A DNA stretch of 64,000 nt, from the NCBI RefSeq assembly GCF_900113525.1, contig NZ_FOPP01000004.1, positions 372,001-436,000 on the forward strand, given 5' to 3'. Below are positions 25,307 through 34,955 of the stretch, one piece after another (positions within the stretch are counted from its first letter, which is position 1; every line of letters starts with the position of its first letter). Below the pieces are notes generated by a model. That model did no database searches. It worked only from the letters and a program-made list of their open reading frames with translations, and was not told the origin of the DNA. The stretch is from Pedobacter insulae. GTDB taxonomy: Bacteria > Bacteroidota > Bacteroidia > Sphingobacteriales > Sphingobacteriaceae. The translations under genes and the position numbers were made by a program.

Positions 25307-27766
25307 ATGGTAGAAGCAAAAGACATATTGCCCATTTACAAGGTGGAGAACAACGCCATTATTTCGATGCATGGCGATGTAACCATTGGCTATAGAGTGG
25401 AGCTTCCAGAAATCTTTACCTTATCAGAAAGAGATTACGAGGCGTATCACCAGACTTGGGTAAAGGCAATTAAATTGTTACCACAGCACAGCATTTTCCT
25501 AAAGCAGGACTGGTTTACCGAAACCAAATACAAAGCTGATTATACTATTGATCGCAGTTTCCTATCCCGTAGCAGTGAGGTATTCTTCAACGAAAGACCA
25601 TTTTTGGATCATGAGTGCTATATTTTCCTAACCCAGAAACCAAAAGAAAGAAAGCTTTCCAGTTCGGTATACAGTAATATTTTGCGAAAGGCCATTGTAC
25701 CCAGCCAAACCATTTCTCCTATACTTTTTAAGGATTTTCTGGACAGTGCGGGGCAGTTTGAGCGCATACTGACTGATAGTGGATTTGTTGGACTAAAAAG
25801 TTTGAACGATGATGAGTTGGCTGGAACTGCAAACAAAGCTGGCATTATAGAAAGATATTGCTTTTTATTGAACAAGAATAACCAACCAATGATCCGTGAT
25901 ATCCACGTGAAAGATGAGATCGTAGTTGGCGATAAAAAAGTTGAACTCTACACCTTATGTGATACGGAAAATATGCCTGCACTTTGCGGAAGCCGTATCA
26001 ATTATGATAAGTACAGTACGGACAGGAGCAAGTTTTCCGTTGGTTTTGCAAGTCCATTAGGTTCACTCTTAAATTGCAACCATATCTTGAGCCAATATGT
26101 TTTTGTATCAGATGTGCAGAAAACCATCAAAAGATTGGAAGCCAAAAAGCTCCGTCTACAATCCTTATCTGCCTATTCGAGAGAAAATTCAATTTCAGGA
26201 GATGCCACAAACGACTTTCTGAACGAGGCAATTGCCCTGCAACGATTACCTATCAAGGCACATTTCAATGTATTGGTATGGTCGGAAGACCAAGAAAAAA
26301 GCAGAGACCTTAAAAATCTCGTATCGTCGGCAATGGCACAGTTGGATGCAGTTGCCAAACAGGAAACCGATGGTCAAGCTCAAATCTGGTGGGCTGGACT
26401 TCCCGGAAATGCTGCCGATTTTCCTATGAACGATACCTTCGACACTTTTATAGAACAGGCAACCTGCTTTTTCAATCTGGAAACGGGCTACCGTTCTTCT
26501 CTCAGTCCATTTGGATTACGTTTAGGTGATCGCCTTTATGGTAGGCCCGTACATGTCGATATTTCTGACGAACCTATGAGGATGGGTTTTACTACCAACC
26601 GGAACAAGTTTGTTTTGGGGCCAAGTGGTAGCGGAAAATCATTTTTCACCAACCACATGGTTCGTTCCTACTATGAGCAAGGGGCTCATGTGGTATTGGT
26701 GGATGTGGGACATAGCTACAAAGGTTTGTGTGATCTGGTAGGAGGCTATTATTTTACCTACAGCGAGAGCGACCCCATTAAATTCAATCCATTTTACCTT
26801 TCTGAAGGTGATGTTTTGGACACGGAGAAAAAGGAAAGCATTAAAACGTTATTACTTGCCTTATGGAAAAAAGACGATGAAAATTTCAGGCGTTCGGAAT
26901 ATGTAGCCTTATCAAATGCATTGACGCTTTACTTTGCCCAACTGGCAAACAGACCTGATATTTTCCCTTGTTTCAATACATTTTATGAGTTTCTGAGCAA
27001 TGAATATGTACAGGTGTTGGAAACCAGTAAGGTAAAAGATAGGGATTTTGATATCAATAATTTTCTGTATGTCCTTAATCCATACTACCGTGGAGGCGAG
27101 TTTGATTACCTGTTGAACGCATCTGAAAATCTGGAATTATTGCATCAGCCATTTATTGTAATAGAGTTGGACAATATCAAAGACCATCCGATATTATTTC
27201 CCGTGGTTACACTGATCCTGATGGAGATGTTCATTTCCAAAATGAGAAAGTTGAAGGGGATACGTAAGGTTTTGCTAATTGAGGAATGCTGGAAAGCCAT
27301 TGCAAAAGAGGGTATGGCAGAATACATCAAATACCTCTTCAAAACGGTAAGAAAGTATTTTGGAGAAGCCATTGTGGTAACCCAAGAGGTAGAGGATATC
27401 ATCAGTTCGCCGATTGTAAAACAGGCCATCATCAATAATTCAGACTGTAAGATATTGCTCGACCAGTCAAAATACCAAAACAAGTTTGACGCTATACAGG
27501 AACTTTTGGGGCTTACAGAAAAGGAAAAGTCGCAGATACTTTCGATGAACAAAGCCAATGATCCCAAACTCAAATACAAGGAGGTATTTATCTCTCTAGG
27601 AGGACAATACAGCAAGGTTTACCGCACAGAAGTTTCAACAAGCGAGTATCTCGCCTATACCACCGAGGAAAGTGAAAAGCTTCAGGTTCAAACTTATGCA
27701 CAACGATATGGAAGTATCCAAAAGGGGATAGCAGTACTAGCAAACGAATTAAAACATAAACAATAA
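25307..27766 (+). CDS. traG: Conjugation ATPase TraG (VirB4-like)
   Basis: The 819-residue protein has the N-terminal DUF3875-type region (ILPIYKVENNAIISMHGDVTIG) and a VirB4/TraC-type ATPase domain with Walker A GPSGSGKS (residues 438-445). Walker B is KVLLIEECWKAI, and TVRKYFGEAIVVTQEVEDI is the usual following motif. It powers assembly of, or transport through, the type IV secretion channel from the cytoplasmic face. Full length and intact. It starts four bases after traF. Confidence 0.95.
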   Translation: MVEAKDILPIYKVENNAIISMHGDVTIGYRVELPEIFTLSERDYEAYHQTWVKAIKLLPQHSIFLKQDWFTETKYKADYTIDRSFLSRSSEVFFNERPFLDHECYIFLTQKPKERKLSSSVYSNILRKAIVPSQTISPILFKDFLDSAGQFERILTDSGFVGLKSLNDDELAGTANKAGIIERYCFLLNKNNQPMIRDIHVKDEIVVGDKKVELYTLCDTENMPALCGSRINYDKYSTDRSKFSVGFASPLGSLLNCNHILSQYVFVSDVQKTIKRLEAKKLRLQSLSAYSRENSISGDATNDFLNEAIALQRLPIKAHFNVLVWSEDQEKSRDLKNLVSSAMAQLDAVAKQETDGQAQIWWAGLPGNAADFPMNDTFDTFIEQATCFFNLETGYRSSLSPFGLRLGDRLYGRPVHVDISDEPMRMGFTTNRNKFVLGPSGSGKSFFTNHMVRSYYEQGAHVVLVDVGHSYKGLCDLVGGYYFTYSESDPIKFNPFYLSEGDVLDTEKKESIKTLLLALWKKDDENFRRSEYVALSNALTLYFAQLANRPDIFPCFNTFYEFLSNEYVQVLETSKVKDRDFDINNFLYVLNPYYRGGEFDYLLNASENLELLHQPFIVIELDNIKDHPILFPVVTLILMEMFISKMRKLKGIRKVLLIEECWKAIAKEGMAEYIKYLFKTVRKYFGEAIVVTQEVEDIISSPIVKQAIINNSDCKILLDQSKYQNKFDAIQELLGLTEKEKSQILSMNKANDPKLKYKEVFISLGGQYSKVYRTEVSTSEYLAYTTEESEKLQVQTYAQRYGSIQKGIAVLANELKHKQ

Positions 27767-27829
27767 TCAGTTATGATATCATTTCACGAAACTGGTGCAG
27801 TTGCCTGCATCGGTGCAATCAAAAGAGTT

Positions 27830-28510
27830 ATGAAAAAATACATGGTCATCCTCCCAGTGAGCGCCATGACGCTATTTGTGTCCATGCCCACAGGGGCAAA
27901 TGCTCAGATAGCAGTTTTGGAAGTCATTAAAGCAGGAGTAAAAAAAGTAATCAAGGCTGTCGACCTTAAGGTTCAGCGTCTACAGAACGAAACCATCTGG
28001 CTGCAAAATGCTCAAAAGGTATTGGAAAACCAGCTTTCTAAATTAAAGCTGACTGAAATAGCCGATTGGACGGAAAAGCAGAAAGAACTCTACAAAAATT
28101 ATTACGAAGAGCTATGGAAAGTCAAATCAGCCATTGCCTATTACAAGAGGATCAAGGATCTAACCGAAAAACAGATTGCCATTGTCGATGAGTACAAGTG
28201 GGCATGGGGACTGTTCCAAAAAGATAAACATTTTACCGCTGATGAACTGGAGCTCATGCAGAAAGTTTATTCGGGCATATTGGATGAAAGCATCAAAAAT
28301 TTAGACCAAATCCTGCTTGTGGTGAATTCATTTAAAACGCAGATGAGCGATGCTAAAAGACTGGAAATCATAAATGCTGCTGCCGCTCAAATGGATACCA
28401 ACTTTAGCGACCTAAAATCTTTCAATACCCAAAATAGCCTGTTGAGCATTCAAAGGGCAAAATCGTTGGATGAGGTAACTATTTTAAAAGAATTGTATGG
28501 AATTCAATAG
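27830..28510 (+). CDS. Conjugation protein TraI-like (first of three paralogues)
   Basis: The ATG at 27830 gives a normal signal peptide (MKKYMVIL...GANAQ) and 226 residues; an ATG at 27773, seven bases after the traG stop, would add 19 residues. The mature part is a long helical coiled protein. Its last 90 residues (LDESIKNLDQILLVVNSFKTQMSDAKRLE) match the two following genes. It occupies the traI (DUF4141) position and should be a periplasmic component of the mating channel. Confidence 0.7.
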   Translation: MKKYMVILPVSAMTLFVSMPTGANAQIAVLEVIKAGVKKVIKAVDLKVQRLQNETIWLQNAQKVLENQLSKLKLTEIADWTEKQKELYKNYYEELWKVKSAIAYYKRIKDLTEKQIAIVDEYKWAWGLFQKDKHFTADELELMQKVYSGILDESIKNLDQILLVVNSFKTQMSDAKRLEIINAAAAQMDTNFSDLKSFNTQNSLLSIQRAKSLDEVTILKELYGIQ

Positions 28511-29189
28511 ACAACAACAAAGTAGTTATAGCCATAAATGTATGTCTGTATCGAAACCAATCAGACTTTTAGGGCTAGTATTTCTATTACTTTTTATAGG
28601 TACAAACACTTTTGGTCAAACCTGGGGTGAATTCTTCAACCAGAAAAAAACGCAGAAAAAATACCTGCTCGAACAATTGGTTGCCTTGAAGATGTATGCA
28701 GGCTACCTCAAAAAAGGTTATGATATTGTCGGCAATGGAATAGGTACTGTTAAGGATATAAAGAATGGCGAGTTCAGTTTGCACAGCACCTTTTTTTCCT
28801 CGCTTAAAAGCGTTAATCCTGTCATCAGAAAAAATGCAAAAGTTTCCAGTATCATTTCCCTGCAAGTCTCCATCATTAAAGCTTTCAAAAATATCGGTGA
28901 AAATGATGAACTGAAACTTTCCGACAACCAGTACATATTAGGTGTAAAGGATAGGGTAACCGATGATTGCCTGGATGACATGGAGGAACTCTTACTGGTC
29001 ATCACTTCTGGAAGGCTGGAAATGAGTGATGATGAGCGGATAGAAAGATTGGATGGCATTTATGAAAGGATGCAGGAAAAAGCTGCATTTGCACAAAGCT
29101 TTACAGACGAGGTAAACCTGCTCATTCATCAAAGAAAGAACGAACAAAAATCTATTAACCATTTAAGAAAAATTTATGGAAACGATTAG
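28497..29189 (+). CDS. Exported conjugation-operon protein (second paralogue)
   Basis: The ATG at 28497 overlaps the previous stop by 14 bases, the same overlap as at the next junction; an ATG at 28542 would give a shorter signal peptide leader. A hydrophobic leader (ending TNTFGQ) precedes a helical protein. Its C-terminal pattern DDMEELLLVITSGRLEMSDDER is shared with its neighbours. Proteins like this are sometimes labelled TerB-like in Bacteroidota elements, but no tellurite function is implied. Probably a periplasmic structural part of the transfer system. Confidence 0.68.
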   Translation: MEFNRQQQSSYSHKCMSVSKPIRLLGLVFLLLFIGTNTFGQTWGEFFNQKKTQKKYLLEQLVALKMYAGYLKKGYDIVGNGIGTVKDIKNGEFSLHSTFFSSLKSVNPVIRKNAKVSSIISLQVSIIKAFKNIGENDELKLSDNQYILGVKDRVTDDCLDDMEELLLVITSGRLEMSDDERIERLDGIYERMQEKAAFAQSFTDEVNLLIHQRKNEQKSINHLRKIYGND

Positions 29190-29850
29190 AATAATTAAAG
29201 TAAAGGGTGTAAAAAGCATCCTGTATTTAATGCTGACTTTATTGTTGGTCTGTCTTTCATCTACAGTTTTTAAGTTAAGGGCACAGTCTACAGAGGTACA
29301 GCAGCTCCTGCTAAATGTAGAGAAGCTCAGCCAGTTGAAAAATATCCTTTCAGATATGAAGCGTGGATATACCATTGTCTCCAATGGATATAATGTGGTG
29401 AAAAATATTTCACAGGGCAACTTTTCCATGCATGAGGTATTTCTGGACGGTCTGATGCTGATCAATCCAGAAATCAGGAAATATGAAAGGATTGCGGATA
29501 TCATCACCTATCAGCAGCATTTGATTTCAGAATACAAATCTGCCTACAACCGTTTCAGAAATGCCGACTCTTTTAGCCCTGAAGAACTAAGTTATCTATC
29601 CGGTATTTATGGACGGCTTTTCGACCAGAGCATTAATAACCTGGATGAACTTTTAACAGTAATCACCTCTTCAAAACTAAGAATGAGCGATGATGAGCGC
29701 TTGAGGGCAATCGACAGAATTTTTTTGGACATGCAGGACAAGCTCATCTTTTTAAGAAGTTTCAATAAAGAGGCGAGCATACTCAATTTACAAAGGCAAA
29801 AGGAGAAATCGGATATCAGTGCCACCAGAAGATATTATAACCAAAATTGA
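29176..29850 (+). CDS. Exported conjugation-operon protein (third paralogue)
   Basis: The 224-residue product has a hydrophobic leader (about 14-37, ending KLRAQ), then the MKRGYTIVSNGYNVVKNI segment shared with the second paralogue (KKGYDIVGNGIGTVKDI). It ends in the common block NLDELLTVITSSKLRMSDDER. It overlaps the upstream gene by 14 bases and is followed closely by traJ. The three genes are best explained by tandem duplication and divergence. Confidence 0.68.
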   Translation: METIRIIKVKGVKSILYLMLTLLLVCLSSTVFKLRAQSTEVQQLLLNVEKLSQLKNILSDMKRGYTIVSNGYNVVKNISQGNFSMHEVFLDGLMLINPEIRKYERIADIITYQQHLISEYKSAYNRFRNADSFSPEELSYLSGIYGRLFDQSINNLDELLTVITSSKLRMSDDERLRAIDRIFLDMQDKLIFLRSFNKEASILNLQRQKEKSDISATRRYYNQN

Positions 29851-29856
29851 GCTGTG

Positions 29857-31056
29857 ATGAAAAAGGTAAATATTTTATGCATTGGAGCATTTGCCCTGCT
29901 CTCGCCACTTGGCGCATATTCACAGGGCATAGCGGAAACACTGGGCGGAATGCAACCCGTTCTTGACAGGGTGTACAGCGAGATGTTGCCACTATGCAGT
30001 CGGCTCATCGATGTGGGCAGGGGGATAGCGGGATTTGGTGCACTATGGTATATCGCCAGCCGTGTATGGCGCCAGATTGCCAGTGCCGAACCCATAGATT
30101 TTTACCCATTGCTCAGACCTTTTGCTTTGGGAATGGCGATTATGATGTTTCCACTGGTCATTTCGCTGATGAACGGGGTATTACAGCCAACTGTTTCAGC
30201 TACTGGAAAAATGGTAAGTGATAGCAACAAGACCATAGAACGCCTGCTTAAAGCAAAGGAAGCCGCCATAAAAAAAAGCAAGCATTGGCAAATGTACGTT
30301 GGAGAAAATGGGAGTGGAGACCGTGAAAAATGGTTGAAGTATACTTTTCCAGAACAAGGTAGTGACGGTATTTTGGACGGATTGGGGCATGACATCCAGT
30401 TTTTTATGGAGAAGCAGTCCTATAACTTTCGTAACTCCATCAAACAATGGATGAAGGAAATTTTTGAGGTGCTTTATGCAGCAGCTTCATTGTGCATCAA
30501 TACCGTAAGGACATTTTTCCTGATTGTTCTGGCCATTTTAGGTCCGCTGGTATTCGGCTTTGCGGTATTCGATGGTTTTCAGAATACGCTTACGGTTTGG
30601 CTGGCAAGGTATATCAACATCTTTCTTTGGTTGCCCATTGCCAATATCTTCGGGAGTATTTTGGGGAAGATACAGGAGAACATGCTAAAACTAGACCTTT
30701 CCCAGATCGAACAACAGGGCGATACCTTTTTCAGCGGGACAGATACAGCTTACCTCATATTTTTGCTGATCGGTATCATAGGTTATTTTTCTGTACCCAA
30801 TGTGGCAAACTATGTTGTCCATGCAGGTGGTGGTAATGCTATCCTCCAAAAGGTAAATGCCATCATTAGTAGTACCAACAGTACGGGAATGAAAACCGCA
30901 TCATCTGGAGCTGGAATGGCTGCAGATATGATGGGCAATGCTTACCGCAATATGCAACAGGGTTATGCTGCTTCCAGTAATGGCGATTATTTGCCAGATC
31001 AAACGCCTGGACAACATCAACACGATAAGCTGAGTGGTAAGGAAGGAAAATCATAA
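29857..31056 (+). CDS. traJ: Conjugation membrane protein TraJ (VirB6-like)
   Basis: The ATG at 29857 is preferred to the GTG one codon earlier. The 399-residue protein has a signal-like start (ending AYSQG), then several membrane helices (about 45-65, 90-115, 210-245, 255-280, 300-320) and the motif SRVWRQIASAEPIDFYPLLRPF typical of TraJ. It ends in a soluble Gln/Gly-rich tail. TraJ is the polytopic channel protein of the Bacteroidota transfer apparatus. The traK gene follows after 31 bases. Confidence 0.9.
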   Translation: MKKVNILCIGAFALLSPLGAYSQGIAETLGGMQPVLDRVYSEMLPLCSRLIDVGRGIAGFGALWYIASRVWRQIASAEPIDFYPLLRPFALGMAIMMFPLVISLMNGVLQPTVSATGKMVSDSNKTIERLLKAKEAAIKKSKHWQMYVGENGSGDREKWLKYTFPEQGSDGILDGLGHDIQFFMEKQSYNFRNSIKQWMKEIFEVLYAAASLCINTVRTFFLIVLAILGPLVFGFAVFDGFQNTLTVWLARYINIFLWLPIANIFGSILGKIQENMLKLDLSQIEQQGDTFFSGTDTAYLIFLLIGIIGYFSVPNVANYVVHAGGGNAILQKVNAIISSTNSTGMKTASSGAGMAADMMGNAYRNMQQGYAASSNGDYLPDQTPGQHQHDKLSGKEGKS

Positions 31057-31087
31057 TCATTAATAGTAACACCTAATCTATTTACCC

Positions 31088-31702
31088 ATGTTCAGTCAAC
31101 TAAGAAATATAGATACCGCATTCAGGCACATCAAAAGATTCAGTCTTTTTCTGATCATTGCCTGCATTACCATTTCAGGATTTGCCATTTACAAGAGCTA
31201 TGAAATGGTTGGTAAAGCACAGGCAAAAGTTTACATCCTTGCCAACGGAAAAGCCATAGAAGCTTTTAGTACCGAACGGAAAAGCAACCTACCTGTAGAG
31301 ATCAGGGATCACGTAAAAATGTTCCATCACTACTTTTTTACTCTTGATCCTGATGAAAAGGTCATCCAGCGCAACATTAGCAAAGCTCTGGAACTATCAG
31401 ACCAAAGCGCAAAGAAAAGTTACGATAATCTGAAGGAACAAGGTTTCTACAGCAACCTGATTTCGGCCAATATCTCACAGGAAATAACAATTGATAGTGT
31501 TCATCTTGATATTGAGCAGTATCCCTATTATTTCCGCTGTTATGCTACACAACAACTTATCCGTTCGAGTGCTACAGTAAACAGAAAACTGGTTACCCAA
31601 GGGTATTTGCGAAATGTCGGACGCAGTGATAATAATCCTCATGGTTTTCTGATCCAACGCTGGGAAACTTTGGAGAATAGCGACTTACCCTTAAAGCCCT
31701 AA
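31088..31702 (+). CDS. traK: Conjugation protein TraK (VirB8-like)
   Basis: The 204-residue protein starts with a short cytoplasmic segment, MFSQLRNIDTAFRHIKRF, then one membrane helix (about 19-37) and a periplasmic domain. The domain includes EIRDHVKMFHHYFFTLDPDE, a hallmark of TraK. It ends in a strand-rich part with the QRWETLENSDLP tail. The layout and size match VirB8-like assembly factors. It stands in standard order between traJ and the small traL-like gene. Confidence 0.92.
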   Translation: MFSQLRNIDTAFRHIKRFSLFLIIACITISGFAIYKSYEMVGKAQAKVYILANGKAIEAFSTERKSNLPVEIRDHVKMFHHYFFTLDPDEKVIQRNISKALELSDQSAKKSYDNLKEQGFYSNLISANISQEITIDSVHLDIEQYPYYFRCYATQQLIRSSATVNRKLVTQGYLRNVGRSDNNPHGFLIQRWETLENSDLPLKP

Positions 31703-31706
31703 ACGT

Positions 31707-31922
31707 ATGAAACTCTTTAGGAAAAACAGTACATCAATTGGTGGCGATGCGATTGCCGAGAAAATTGCCAAAAAGATTATCGATAGGCAAAGAACATTAG
31801 CCAATTATCTCAACAGAAAAACAAGGAACATTTCTGGCAAGTTATGGATGGCTATTCTGATAATTTTTTGTGCGGCTTTTGGGTGCTATTGTACATTTCT
31901 GCTCATTAGGGCGCTAGGCTGA
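31707..31922 (+). CDS. Small conjugation membrane protein (TraL position)
   Basis: The 71-residue protein has a basic N-terminal half (IAEKIAKKIIDRQRTLANYL) and one membrane helix (about 47-68). It starts four bases after traK and lies before traM, where traL is found in CTnDOT-type operons. Sequence alone is too short to prove the family. Confidence 0.65.
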   Translation: MKLFRKNSTSIGGDAIAEKIAKKIIDRQRTLANYLNRKTRNISGKLWMAILIIFCAAFGCYCTFLLIRALG

Positions 31923-31960
31923 TTTAATCAAATACAGAAAAATCATTTAAAAATAAGATT

Positions 31961-33013
31961 ATGGAAACAATCAACAAAAAGGACAAGCGGAAACAGTTAC
32001 TCATCATTCCATTACTCATTGTCCCATTTTTGGCACTGGGATTTTATGCGATGGGCGGGGGTAAAGGTAGAGATGCAGATCTTCAAAAAGGTCATCGAGA
32101 AATCAATGCCGACCTACCAGATGCAGCTTTCAAAAAGGAAGAGCCAACTGATAAAATGGGTTTTTATAAGCAGTCTGATACGGACAGCTCTTACATTAAG
32201 GAAAGTGTAGGGGATAGTAGCCTGAATAGTATTAATGCCCGTTTGGCCAGAAATATAAACGAGCAGGATATAAGGACTGATGCCATTAATCAGAAGCTGG
32301 AAGCTTTGAACAAAGAGATCAATCGTACAGAACAGCCACGTTCAAATCCTTACACTCAATCAAAGGGTAGGCAGGAAGCATCCATCAAAAACGATGTTGA
32401 CAGGTTGGAAGCCTTGATGAAAACTATGCAATCTGAAAAAGGAGAAGACGTGGAAATGGCACAATTGAGTGGGATGATGGATAAGATTATTGCCATTCAG
32501 AACCCGGAAATCGCTCGTTCAAAAGAACAACTGAACTCGTTTAGGGACAGCCAGTTCAGGGCTGTGCCAGCCACGATTGTAGAAAATCAAAAGGTGGTTC
32601 AGGGAGCAACGGTTAAGTTTCGATTGAGTGACAGCGTTCGGCTGAATGGTCAGTTAATTCCAAAAGGACATTTTTTGTTTGGAACCTGCAACATTACCAA
32701 TCAACGCTTGTTGCTACAGATTAAAAATATCAGACTCGGAACTTCTATTATCCCCGTTGATCTGACGGTGTATAGTTTAGACGGAATGCCTGGTATTCCT
32801 GCACCGGAAGCTGAATTGACAGGCGCAGTTAACGGTGGGGCTGATGATGCGATCAGAAGCATGCAGTTCCTTTCCATGGATCAGTCGTTAGGAGTACAGG
32901 CCGCCGGAGCTGGAATAGACGCCGCAAAATCCCTGTTCAGCAAAAAGCTAAAAAAGGTAAGAGTCAAGCTCAAAGCTGATTACCCCATACTTATCCGCAT
33001 CAATAAGAAATAA
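31961..33013 (+). CDS. traM: Conjugation protein TraM (VirB10-like)
   Basis: The 350-residue protein has a basic start, one membrane helix (about 12-29), a long flexible and coiled periplasmic region (about 30-205), and a C-terminal beta domain. In that domain, VKFRLSDSVRLNGQLIPKG and RLGTSIIPVDLTVYSLDG are the TraM hallmarks. This is the VirB10-like core of the channel. In related elements traN follows. Here the next gene, after four bases, is unrelated, so the operon appears cut short. Confidence 0.9.
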   Translation: METINKKDKRKQLLIIPLLIVPFLALGFYAMGGGKGRDADLQKGHREINADLPDAAFKKEEPTDKMGFYKQSDTDSSYIKESVGDSSLNSINARLARNINEQDIRTDAINQKLEALNKEINRTEQPRSNPYTQSKGRQEASIKNDVDRLEALMKTMQSEKGEDVEMAQLSGMMDKIIAIQNPEIARSKEQLNSFRDSQFRAVPATIVENQKVVQGATVKFRLSDSVRLNGQLIPKGHFLFGTCNITNQRLLLQIKNIRLGTSIIPVDLTVYSLDGMPGIPAPEAELTGAVNGGADDAIRSMQFLSMDQSLGVQAAGAGIDAAKSLFSKKLKKVRVKLKADYPILIRINKK

Positions 33014-33017
33014 GACA

Positions 33018-34667
33018 ATGAGCCAGGACGAAAATAGCATAGCACCCATTATAGATCTGTTAAAGGCAAGTGGACTATATGACAAGGGGGTGGAACAGAA
33101 GATTTTGGATGCCATAGCCTACAGAACTGGAGAGCCAATTGAAGTAACCCGGGTATTTGATGGAAAAGAGGTAACCATAGAACCATATCTAAATTTCTCC
33201 TATGGTCACCCTACGCTTTCAAGCTATGCTATTTGGTTGCCCGATAATTATAAAGCTTACCATCATTTGGAACATGATGGGATAAATACGGTAATGCTCG
33301 AACAGCAATTGAAGCAGTTGCAATGGGTAGGTGATAACAGTCGCATCTTCGATAACAGGATGACGGGAGATGATCCACTTGATTACATTATCTCTCAATT
33401 AGGGATGCTCTACAGTGCTGGTGAAAACTTATTGGCAAAAGATTATCGCAAGGCATCGGAGATGCAGAATACAAGCACCTCTCTTATGTTAAAATATTTT
33501 ACAGGGACCCCAATGGAAGGCAGCATGGGCCCCAAGTGGTTGAATTGGAATGAACGGTACGAGCGTTCGGTTCTTTTTCCAATCCATATCCATATCAATC
33601 TGCCAGGAAACAGGATTAATAACAGGGAAGAACTTGAAAAACTTAGTCAAATGGCTTTTCAGAACAACCCAAAAAATCAATTTATTATGAATTTGAACAA
33701 TTTGGAAAATCTCAAAGAAGAGATGAAAAATCTGGGCTTCAAGGATAAGCTCATTGAGAAAATGGAAGATAACATGAGAAAAGATGTTCCCGAGTTTATT
33801 CTTCACGATAGTATCCCAGCGACAAAGGGGCAAGTTGATCTAGCGCTTCATTTTAAGCAGTCTAATCAATCTGATTTCTATTACTTTAACAAATTTACAG
33901 TTAGCCATAACCAAGGTAAACCATTAGAAGAAGGTCAGCATTACATGGTCATTACCAAAAATGAAGAAGGAAAAAATATCGTTAAGAAACATGAAAATGT
34001 GAGCGATGCACTTGCTTTCTTTAAGGAGCAGAAAGGTAACAGTGAACTTGCGGTAGGGAAAGACGCGGCCAATAAAGTAATGGTAGCTAGCATGGAAAAT
34101 GGCAAGGTAAATTATGTAGCAAAGGAGTTCAACCGTACCTATTATGCAAGCCCTGCAACCCAGACCATTTGGCTGGAGCGCGGTAAAGGCTTTACAGCTG
34201 AACAAGCAGCTAATTTGATACAGGGCCGTTCGGTTTATCGTGATGACATGATGAATATGGGAGGGGAGACCTACAAAGCTTGGATTAAGCTGGATTTTGA
34301 TAAGGGTAAAGACCGTTTTCAGAATTACAGCATCAACCAGTACCATGACCCGTCCTATGGTTTCGATATCAACAAAGTTCTTGATAAGTTTAACATCAAG
34401 GAGCTGGAAGATCCTGCGAAGAAAGTGCTTTTGGAAGCATCATTGCGCAATGGCAACAGACCGCTGGTAACAGTTGAAAAGGAAGGGCAGGAGGTGAAGG
34501 TATTTTTGGAAGCGGTACCTCGATACAGCCAGTTGAACATGTATGCAGAAAATGGTAAACCAGAAAAACGAGAACAGTTTTTGAAAGAGACTGCGCTTTC
34601 AAGTACACAGGAAAACACCAAGGGTCAGGAAAAGGAAATCAGCGAGAGCCAAGGTGTTAGGAGATAA
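33018..34667 (+). CDS. DUF3945/DUF4099-like ICE protein
   Basis: The 549-residue hydrophilic protein has no membrane helix. A middle segment (FNRTYYASPATQTIWLERGKGFTAEQAANLIQGRSVYRD) and the C-terminal part (AWIKLDFDKGKDRFQNYSINQYHDPSYGFD) match the pattern of DUF3945/DUF4099 proteins, which are common in Bacteroidota conjugative elements, often near topoisomerase or mobilisation genes. It starts four bases after traM, where traN would be expected. Its role is unknown; nucleic-acid handling in the donor is a guess. Confidence 0.65.
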   Translation: MSQDENSIAPIIDLLKASGLYDKGVEQKILDAIAYRTGEPIEVTRVFDGKEVTIEPYLNFSYGHPTLSSYAIWLPDNYKAYHHLEHDGINTVMLEQQLKQLQWVGDNSRIFDNRMTGDDPLDYIISQLGMLYSAGENLLAKDYRKASEMQNTSTSLMLKYFTGTPMEGSMGPKWLNWNERYERSVLFPIHIHINLPGNRINNREELEKLSQMAFQNNPKNQFIMNLNNLENLKEEMKNLGFKDKLIEKMEDNMRKDVPEFILHDSIPATKGQVDLALHFKQSNQSDFYYFNKFTVSHNQGKPLEEGQHYMVITKNEEGKNIVKKHENVSDALAFFKEQKGNSELAVGKDAANKVMVASMENGKVNYVAKEFNRTYYASPATQTIWLERGKGFTAEQAANLIQGRSVYRDDMMNMGGETYKAWIKLDFDKGKDRFQNYSINQYHDPSYGFDINKVLDKFNIKELEDPAKKVLLEASLRNGNRPLVTVEKEGQEVKVFLEAVPRYSQLNMYAENGKPEKREQFLKETALSSTQENTKGQEKEISESQGVRR

Positions 34668-34759
34668 TTTAATATCTTAGTTTTTTCTACCTGTACAACA
34701 AAAAAAATAAGGAAATTGCCTAAAAGCAATATAGATCACTAAAATTTAATTTAAATAGT

Positions 34760-34936
34760 ATGGAAAAATTCACAGAATTAAAGGCGCTGATCGCATCAGC
34801 TGAAGCAGATGCCACTGCATTTTTTGAAAAGAACAACAAGGCAGCGGGGACAAGGTTAAGAAATGCGTTACAGCAGACAAAAACTTTGGCGCAGGATATC
34901 CGTAACGAAGTTACTGCCAAAAAGAACGAAAAATAA
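34760..34936 (+). CDS. Histone H1-like DNA-binding protein (Hc1 type)
   Basis: The 58-residue product is too short for a default gene caller. It begins MEKFTELKALIASAEADA, has the NKAAGTRLRNAL segment, and ends in Lys-rich AKKNEK. This matches the short Bacteroidota histone-H1-like proteins related to chlamydial Hc1. Such proteins bind DNA without strong sequence preference and may help package the element. It stands alone, followed by a strong terminator. Confidence 0.75.
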   Translation: MEKFTELKALIASAEADATAFFEKNNKAAGTRLRNALQQTKTLAQDIRNEVTAKKNEK

Positions 34937-34955
34937 ACAGCTTAGCTGTTTTGGT

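Noticed and set aside
28497..29850. Tellurite resistance (TerB) genes
   Set aside because: The label is used for similar proteins, but here they are exported paralogues inside a conjugation operon with no other ter genes.
30102..30447. Minus-strand frames inside traJ
   Set aside because: They are antisense to a well-supported conserved gene and show no family pattern.
33018..34667. The gene after traM as traN
   Set aside because: It has no signal peptide or membrane segment and carries DUF3945/DUF4099-like segments, unlike TraN.
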